A stretch of 9,204 nucleotides of DNA. Source: Promethearchaeum sp. GTDB lineage: Archaea; Asgardarchaeota; Lokiarchaeia; Sigyniarchaeales; Promethearchaeaceae. Positions 1 through 5,089 of this stretch are shown here, one piece after another. A program made the translations under genes and the position numbers. Each line of letters begins with the position of its first letter. Position 1 is the first letter of the stretch. The DNA is taken from NCBI GenBank assembly GCA_030611625.1, contig JAUWPK010000122.1:1-9204 (forward strand). Direction: 5' to 3'. The notes beneath the pieces are model-generated. The model saw only the letters and a list, made by a program, of their open reading frames with translations, had not been told where the DNA came from and searched no databases.

Positions 1-1214
1 TGACCATCCGCTACGTAAGCATATGACCCCGAAACATAAACTCCATTTGCATTTCCACTACCATCAGTAAATTCTCCCACTCTCACAGGCGTGCTCGGGT
101 CTGAAATGTCAATAATCACTAAACCATAATAACTATAAGCCTCATAAGCATACGCCCCAGAAACATAAACATCCATTGAAGATGCTTTGGTATCAAGATA
201 ATGTCCTTCTTTTATTGGGGCGCTAGGACTGGAAATGTCGATAATCCATAAACCAGCAATACTATCCGCCACATAAGCATGTGACCTCGAAATATAAACA
301 CCGTATGCATAACCTTCATCATGATCATCAGCGAATTGCCCAACTACCACGGGTGTAGTTGGGTTGGATATATCGATAATCCTTAAGCCGGCATAATCAT
401 CCGCCAAGTAAGCATGTGACCCCGATATACAAACACTGTATGCATAACCGTCATCATCATCAAATTTTCCTGCTTCCACGGGAGATGCTGGGTTAGAAAC
501 GTATAAAATCTTAAAACCATTACTACCTAGCACTACATAAGCATACAAATCTGAAACATAAACATTACGTGCAGATTCACCATCCAAATCGAATTGTCCA
601 ACTTCTACCGGTGTGGTCGGGTCGGAAATGTCAATAATCTCCAACCCATCATCATAATCCGCCACGTAGGCGTAATCTCCACTTACACAAATTCCATATG
701 CAAATCCTCCATCATAAAATTGTCCCACTTTCACTGGAACGCTCGGACTGGAAATATCAATAATCTCTAAACCACTAAATCCTACAGTAAGGTAAGCATA
801 TGACCCCAAAACATAGACATTTCTTGCATGCCCACTACTATCAGTTGATCCCACTTCAATAGGGGCTGTTGGGTCGGAAATGTCAATAATCTCTAAACCA
901 GTATCGTAGTCCGCCACGTAAGCATATGACCCAGCAACATAAATATCATTAGCATACCCATAACCATCACCGAATTTTCCCACTTTCACTGGTGCGCTCG
1001 GACTGGAAATATCGATAATCTCAACACCACCATTACCTTGCACAATGTAAGCATACGATCCTGAAACATAAACGCCACACGCATATCCACCATCATCGAA
1101 TTCACCCTCTTTTGTGGGGTTAGTCGGGTCGGAAATGTCAATTATTTTAAGCCCACCATGTCCATCTGCAACATATGCAAATGATTCAACAATTTTTACA
1201 TCACACGCATTCCC
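1..1214 (-). repeat. Tandem ~126-135 bp coding repeats (LVIVD units)
   Basis: The stretch consists of tandem units of about 42-45 codons that encode the LVIVD blades. The aspartate of IIDIS falls at residues 106, 148, 191, 233, 275, (318, replaced by Tyr), 361, 406 and 449. Several units are very similar in DNA as well, for example the recurring ATTATTGACATTTCC followed by GACCC or AGTCC. This suggests fairly recent duplication or ongoing gene conversion. The repeat lies wholly within the reading frame, and every unit differs by a multiple of three. Confidence 0.9.
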
Positions 1215-1454
1215 ATCCAGAATGTCTGCAGATTTAGTAAGATTATCTGAAACCGATGACGATTTTGGTTCGAGTAATGGACTGGTTTCCAGGCTTTTCT
1301 TTTCTGTAAATGTTTGAAAATTCATGGAATTTAATCCAAAGTCTATGGAGTAATAAAGAGCAAAAAATCCAGTGCTCAGAGTGAAGATTACGGTGAGCAT
1401 AAGCAAAATTTTCTTTGTCTTTTTATTTTTATCAGTTTTATCAATTTTTTTCAT
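1..1454 (-). CDS. LVIVD-repeat beta-propeller surface protein, membrane-anchored (3' end beyond the window)
   Basis: The frame reads open from an ATG at 1454 to the window edge: 484 codons without a stop, so the C-terminus is missing. Residues 1-15 are Lys-rich (MKKIDKTDKNKKTKK), 16-35 form a hydrophobic helix (ILLMLTVIFTLSTGFFALYY), and 36-80 are a polar linker. This looks like a signal anchor that places the rest outside the cell. From residue 81 on there are nine complete repeats and a tenth begun, with a period of 42-45 residues. Each carries the core 'AYVAD...GLEIIDISDPT.PVEVG', which matches the LVIVD family (Pfam PF08309); each repeat is expected to form about one propeller blade. Repeat 6 is degenerate (ILYVS in place of IIDIS). 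LVIVD proteins are common on archaeal and bacterial surfaces, but the ligand cannot be read from sequence; adhesion or sugar/protein binding is a guess. No strong ribosome binding site precedes the start (GGGAT is the closest). Family call is firm, function unknown. Confidence 0.88.
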   Translation of the reverse strand, partial: MKKIDKTDKNKKTKKILLMLTVIFTLSTGFFALYYSIDFGLNSMNFQTFTEKKSLETSPLLEPKSSSVSDNLTKSADILDGNACDVKIVESFAYVADGHGGLKIIDISDPTNPTKEGEFDDGGYACGVYVSGSYAYIVQGNGGVEIIDISSPSAPVKVGKFGDGYGYANDIYVAGSYAYVADYDTGLEIIDISDPTAPIEVGSTDSSGHARNVYVLGSYAYLTVGFSGLEIIDISSPSVPVKVGQFYDGGFAYGICVSGDYAYVADYDDGLEIIDISDPTTPVEVGQFDLDGESARNVYVSDLYAYVVLGSNGFKILYVSNPASPVEAGKFDDDDGYAYSVCISGSHAYLADDYAGLRIIDISNPTTPVVVGQFADDHDEGYAYGVYISRSHAYVADSIAGLWIIDISSPSAPIKEGHYLDTKASSMDVYVSGAYAYEAYSYYGLVIIDISDPSTPVRVGEFTDGSGNANGVYVSGSYAYVADG

Positions 1455-1772
1455 TTTTATCCCGTTTGAATTTTAAATAGATCTCAGTACCAAAAAATCT
1501 CATAAATTGAAATGATTTTTGTTAACTTATCAATGTCACATTTTAACTAATCAGTATAATATTCTTAGATTATATACATTTAACATTTTTGTTTATTTAT
1601 AAAAGATGAGAAATAGATTACCATTATACTTGCGTATATTGTTTGCTTTGGTTACAATATGTTAATTTGAGAAAGAAAGAAAAAAATTGGAATATAAAAA
1701 AAATTACTCCGAAAATCATCCAATCAAATTATTGACTTCTTAAAATTATCCGATCGAATATATCGAAGTGTT
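1455..1772. other. AT-rich intergenic region between the histone and the LVIVD gene
   Basis: No convincing coding region is visible. TATA-like sequences on the minus strand, TTTTATAA at 1597-1604 and TGTATATAAT at 1569-1578, could start transcription of the LVIVD gene with a leader of roughly 90-120 bases. Two minus-strand T-runs (1680-1703) could end the histone transcript. An imperfect direct repeat (1712-1732 and 1742-1762) adjoins the histone stop codon. Confidence 0.5.
1680..1703 (-). terminator. Double T-run terminator downstream of the histone gene
   Basis: Read on the minus strand, a run of eight T (1703-1696) is followed by a run of seven T (1686-1680), about 70-90 bases after the histone stop. 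T-rich tracts without a required hairpin are the usual archaeal intrinsic terminators. No strong hairpin is seen. Confidence 0.45.
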
Positions 1773-2006
1773 TTATTCTTTGAAGTCATCTTTTTGAATG
1801 GTGATGCGCTTCAATTCACCTTTACTTGAACCTTTACTCTTTCGAGGTAATTTGTCAATTAATTCTTTCACGGCAACTCCGACAGCTTCATCAATATATT
1901 TATGGACCAGGTCTTTCGCTTCGCCGCTTATGCGAATTTTTGTATCGCCTTCGATGAATAGTTCTTTAATTTTCGAAACTCGAATAAATTTTGCAGTATA
2001 TGGCAT
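1773..2006 (-). CDS. Divergent archaeal histone with extended loop 2 and truncated helix 3
   Basis: A small basic protein of 77 residues, counted from the ATG at 2006. Histone-fold landmarks are in order: helix 1 (about 10-19, VSKIKELFIE), loop 1 with the conserved Arg (R25 in KIRIS), a long helix 2 (27-51), and the loop-2/helix-3 signature R67-x-T69-I-x-x-D73-D74-F. That signature aligns with RKTIKAEDI of HMfB, including the Arg/Asp pair. It differs from HMf histones in two ways. About 13 extra basic residues (PRKSKGSSKGELK) sit between helix 2 and the signature, and the chain ends two residues after DDF, so helix 3 is nearly absent. The expected role is DNA binding as a dimer or other oligomer. 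A GTG at 2018 could add four residues, but GTGA at 2018-2015 lies 8 bases before the ATG and looks like the ribosome binding site, so I prefer the ATG. It is transcribed alone from a TATA box at 2091-2098. The histone-fold call is good; the subclass is inferred. Confidence 0.78.
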   Translation of the reverse strand: MPYTAKFIRVSKIKELFIEGDTKIRISGEAKDLVHKYIDEAVGVAVKELIDKLPRKSKGSSKGELKRITIQKDDFKE

Positions 2007-2018
2007 TTCATTTTTCAC

Positions 2019-2483
2019 TTTTAATTTGGTTTTTCGGAATTCTAAATTTCACTTGCTAATAGAATTCTTAATTAAATTACTAAGTACATCTATATAAATA
2101 TATTGCAAAAATGGTGAAAAAAATCGACAAAATTAATCAAATGGGAAAAAAATATAATTCAAACCATCTCTACCCCTAAGGAAAACTGAATTTCATAATT
2201 AGAATTGACTTGAAGTAAAAATAGATGTCGAGAAAATCCCACAATATGATATTATCTAAATGAAAAATACTCTTTTATGAATTTAAATGTTTTGCATTTA
2301 ACGGTTTAAAATTTAACAGACAAACTTAGAAAATTAAAATTTTTAAAGATCGCAACAAATGCAGAAAGTCAAATAAAACACATTTTTAACGAGATAGACC
2401 CAATTTCAAAAGTATGATTGACAAAATTCTCAGAACTGTAATTTTTGTTAATAATATGAAGGAACTCAATTAAACTTAAATTT
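2019..2483. other. AT-rich intergenic region, possible decayed ORF at 2277-2417
   Basis: No intact gene is supported. The histone promoter lies at the left. On the plus strand an ATG at 2277 opens a frame broken by a TAA at 2307, then continues for 35 codons to a TGA at 2415, with a protein-like composition (for example TNAESQIKHIFNEID). This could be a gene remnant or chance; I recognise no family in it. The rest shows nothing clear. Confidence 0.35.
2091..2098 (-). promoter_or_regulatory. TATA box of the histone gene
   Basis: The minus strand reads TTTATATA, a close match to the archaeal TATA box. Transcription would start near 2069 and leave a leader of about 60 bases before the ATG at 2006. 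No clear BRE is visible, and the flanks are AT-rich, so chance matches are possible. Confidence 0.5.
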
Positions 2484-2681
2484 TCACCGATTATATTGAT
2501 TTCTCATTTTATACCATATAAATATTAAACTGGCAACATATAGAATTGAGATTCCAGCAAAAATTATCGCCCAAGTATAATTTTCAGATAAAATGTATTG
2601 AATGGTCTTGATAATGGGATATATTACCAGTAAGTATAACAATCTATAGCGGTTTTTATTTTTCTGTTCAAGAGAAGACAT
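2484..2681 (-). CDS. Small two-helix membrane protein of unknown function
   Basis: The frame encodes 65 residues. A polar basic N-terminus (1-13) is followed by two predicted membrane helices, about 14-31 (LLYLLVIYPIIKTIQYIL) and 36-57 (TWAIIFAGISILYVASLIFIWY), then a basic tail (KMRNQYNR). With positive charges at both ends, both termini probably face the cytoplasm. I recognise no family. There is no ribosome binding site just before the ATG. A TATA-like ATAAATTT at 2705-2712 lies about 27 bases upstream, which would fit a leaderless transcript, though the area is so AT-rich that this is weak. The gene is divergent from uvrB and stands alone. The clean two-helix hydropathy favours a real gene, but a chance ORF cannot be excluded. 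Confidence 0.5.
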   Translation of the reverse strand: MSSLEQKNKNRYRLLYLLVIYPIIKTIQYILSENYTWAIIFAGISILYVASLIFIWYKMRNQYNR

Positions 2682-2834
2682 TAAATAAATAAAAATGGCG
2701 GGAAAATTTATTATTTTTGGTTTTTAAGATTCCAAAGTTAAAAATCTAGAAATTATATAAGCAGTAATTAAATAAAAGGACTAAATTATTAATTTACAGA
2801 ATACTTAAAATCTTATAAGTTATCTATACATAAA

Positions 2835-2869
2835 CATATAAATAATGGCAGTAATGATACGTTATATCA
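2835..2869 (+). promoter_or_regulatory. Candidate promoter region of the uvrBA operon
   Basis: Two TATA-like elements precede uvrB: CATATAAATA at 2835-2844 (predicted start near 2866) and TTATATCA at 2862-2869 (predicted start near 2890). The second would leave out the TTG codon at 2879 and give a short leader carrying only the ribosome binding site and the ATT at 2906. Both matches are inexact and lie in AT-rich DNA. Confidence 0.35.
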
Positions 2870-2878
2870 ATAAAATCT

Positions 2879-5089
2879 TTGATAACTACAATTGGGGGGA
2901 TATTTATTAAGTTTAAGCTGGTTTCTGACTATGAGCCAAAGGGTGATCAACCGAACGCGATTAAAGAACTTGTGAAAGGAATTCGTCAAGGTCAAGGAAA
3001 ACGATTTCAAACTCTTCTAGGTGCGACTGGAACAGGTAAAACGTATACCGTGGCTCAAGTTATTTCACAAGTCAATTTACCTACTTTGGTAATGGCTCCA
3101 AATAAACTCTTGGCAGCACAATTGTATCAAGAATTTAAAGATTTCTTCCCAGAAAATTCAGTTCATTATTATATCTCATATTTTGACTACTATCAACCAG
3201 AAGCATACCTACCCGCAAAGGGAATGTATATCGAAAAAGATTCATCAGTAAACGAGGAAATTATGAAATATCGATTAGCAAGTACTTATGCCCTAATGAC
3301 TCGTCAAGATGTCATTGTTGTTGCTTCTGTATCATGTATTTACGGTATCGGAAATCCTAATAAATGGGCGCGAAAATCGATAATTATTGAGAAAGGAATG
3401 GAAATCGACAGAAGAGCTCTGATGAAAAAATTGATATCAATAAATTTTCAGAGAAATGATGTTGATTTTTCACGAGGAAAAATTAGGGTTCGAGGGGATG
3501 TAGTTGATATTTTTCCTGGTTATTTGGATGTTTATTATAGAATTACTCTTTTCGGGGATGAAATCGAAGATATATTCGAAATGAACCCGATTACAAATGA
3601 AAAAATCCAAGAATTTCCAAATCTCAAGATTTTTCCTACGAGTGAATATGTAACTGTAGAAGATTTAAAAGACAAAATAATTGAAGATGTTTTTGAAGAG
3701 TTAGAAGACCGTCTTGGATACTTCAAATCGAATAAGCAATGGGCAGAAGCTCAGCGATTGGAAGAGCGCGTTCGTTATGATATGGAAATGATGAGAGAAA
3801 TGGGATATTGTAGTGGGATAGAAAATTACTCTCGATTTTTAGATCAACGACAACCAGGAGCGACTCCTGCTTGTTTATATGATTATTACCCAAAAGAATT
3901 TCTTTTAATCATGGATGAATCTCATATAGGAATTCCTCAGATACGTGGGATGATTAAAGGTGATCAAGCGCGAAAAAAGAATTTAGTCGATTATGGGTTT
4001 CGATTACCCAGCGCTTTGGATAATAGACCTTTAAAGTTTGATGAATGGGAGAAAAAAATAAGTCATGTGATATGTACAAGTGCCACTCCAGGACCTTATG
4101 AATTAAAACAGTGTAATAATAAATGGGTTGATCAAGTCATTCGACCCACAGGTTTGGTTGATCCAGAAGTTGAAATCCGCCCGGTTGAACACCAGATCGA
4201 TGATTTATTAAGTGAAATCCATATTGAGGTCAAAAAAGGAAATCGAATATTAGTCACGACTCTAACTAAAAGAATGGCTGAAAATATTGCAGATTATTTT
4301 GCTGATTTAGGGATAAAAATTGAATATCTTCATTCGGATATTGATACAGTTGAACGAATGGAACTCATAAGAGGATTAAGGCAAGGAAATTTTGATGTAT
4401 TAATTGGGATAAATCTTCTACGAGAAGGATTAGATTTACCTGAAGTTGGATTGGTTGCAATTCTTGATGGAGACAAAGCAGGTTTTCTAAGAGACACAAG
4501 ATCTTTAATTCAAACTATTGGCCGGGCGTCCCGTAATGCAAATGGACGAGTTATTATTTATGCTGATAAAATTACATCATCTATTGAAGCTGCAGTTAGA
4601 GAAACTGACAGACGTCGTAAAAAACAAATTGAACATAATGAAAAACATGGTATTACTCCACAAACGATTCAAAAACGTATTCAAGATTCACTTTCAGAAC
4701 AATCTGATGAAGAAGAAGATCCATCAAAAACTTTTAAATCAGTCCTTCATGCTGTAATTGAAAAGAATGCGAATGATGAAGATATAATGCAGAATTTAGA
4801 AATATCCATGATGGAAGCTGCCAAAGAATTGGAATTTGAGAGAGCTGCACTTTTAAGAGATTTAATTAAAGATATTAAAACAGGAAAAATGAAAATTGAA
4901 GAATTTAAGGAATCTATTTCAAGTGATAAATTTAAAACTATAAAAAAGGGCAAAAAAGTTAGTCAAGATTCCCCGAATTACTCTGGATTTCAAATTATGG
5001 GAACAATTGAGCATGTTAGTAAACGAGATTTCGATAGGGTCAAACCAAAGAAAAAAACTACTAAAAAACGCAGGGGGAGAAGAAAGTAA
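2879..5089 (+). CDS. uvrB: Excinuclease ABC subunit UvrB (DNA damage-verifying helicase)
   Basis: UvrB receives damaged DNA from UvrA, uses ATP to open the helix and verify the lesion, and recruits UvrC. Numbered from the TTG at 2879 (736 residues): Walker A G48-T55 (GATGTGKT); the damage-probing beta-hairpin with its Tyr-rich run (97-128); the Walker B box DESH 346-349; SATPGPYEL from 401; and the C-terminal helicase half with motif VI (QTIGRASRN, 545-553). The UvrC/UvrA-binding UVR motif spans about 639-678. Bacterial UvrB normally ends there; this one adds about 58 residues ending in a run of Lys and Arg. The family N-terminus usually reads M-x-FxLVSDYEPxGDQPxAI, which places the true start at residue 10, an ATT at 2906 with a strong ribosome binding site. 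The TTG at 2879 is the only canonical start nearby and gives the outer limit used here. It is first in an operon with uvrA. The pathway is bacterial in origin and was acquired by several mesophilic archaea. Confidence 0.97.
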   Translation: MITTIGGIFIKFKLVSDYEPKGDQPNAIKELVKGIRQGQGKRFQTLLGATGTGKTYTVAQVISQVNLPTLVMAPNKLLAAQLYQEFKDFFPENSVHYYISYFDYYQPEAYLPAKGMYIEKDSSVNEEIMKYRLASTYALMTRQDVIVVASVSCIYGIGNPNKWARKSIIIEKGMEIDRRALMKKLISINFQRNDVDFSRGKIRVRGDVVDIFPGYLDVYYRITLFGDEIEDIFEMNPITNEKIQEFPNLKIFPTSEYVTVEDLKDKIIEDVFEELEDRLGYFKSNKQWAEAQRLEERVRYDMEMMREMGYCSGIENYSRFLDQRQPGATPACLYDYYPKEFLLIMDESHIGIPQIRGMIKGDQARKKNLVDYGFRLPSALDNRPLKFDEWEKKISHVICTSATPGPYELKQCNNKWVDQVIRPTGLVDPEVEIRPVEHQIDDLLSEIHIEVKKGNRILVTTLTKRMAENIADYFADLGIKIEYLHSDIDTVERMELIRGLRQGNFDVLIGINLLREGLDLPEVGLVAILDGDKAGFLRDTRSLIQTIGRASRNANGRVIIYADKITSSIEAAVRETDRRRKKQIEHNEKHGITPQTIQKRIQDSLSEQSDEEEDPSKTFKSVLHAVIEKNANDEDIMQNLEISMMEAAKELEFERAALLRDLIKDIKTGKMKIEEFKESISSDKFKTIKKGKKVSQDSPNYSGFQIMGTIEHVSKRDFDRVKPKKKTTKKRRGRRK
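2894..2900 (+). promoter_or_regulatory. G-run ribosome binding site that argues for a uvrB start at ATT 2906
   Basis: GGGGGGA ends 5 bases before an in-frame ATT at 2906, normal spacing for a Shine-Dalgarno site. It lies inside the reading frame if translation began at the TTG at 2879. A similar site (GGGGGAG, 5073-5079) precedes the ATG of uvrA, so G-run sites appear to be used in this operon. Confidence 0.6.
5073..5079 (+). promoter_or_regulatory. Ribosome binding site of uvrA inside the uvrB 3' end
   Basis: GGGGGAG lies 9 bases before the uvrA ATG at 5089 and within the last codons of uvrB. The uvrB stop and uvrA start share one base (TAATG), which points to coupled translation. Confidence 0.65.

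Noticed and set aside
1..1214. Regular ~126-base periodicity suggestive of a repeat array such as CRISPR
   Set aside because: The units are in one open reading frame, diverge like protein repeats, and encode LVIVD blades; there are no identical short repeats with unique spacers.
1114..1317. Plus-strand open frame of 67 codons
   Set aside because: Antisense to the LVIVD gene and without protein-like features; it is a shadow of the repeat-coding strand.
1798..2097. Plus-strand open frame of 99 codons opposite the histone
   Set aside because: It is antisense to the histone gene, whose fold motifs are clear, and the hydrophobic composition is what the reverse strand of a Lys/Glu-rich gene produces.
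2111..2179. 22-codon ORF starting MVKKIDKINQ, close after the TATA-like sequence at 2091
   Set aside because: Too short, without a ribosome binding site, and too near the TATA sequence to be transcribed from it.
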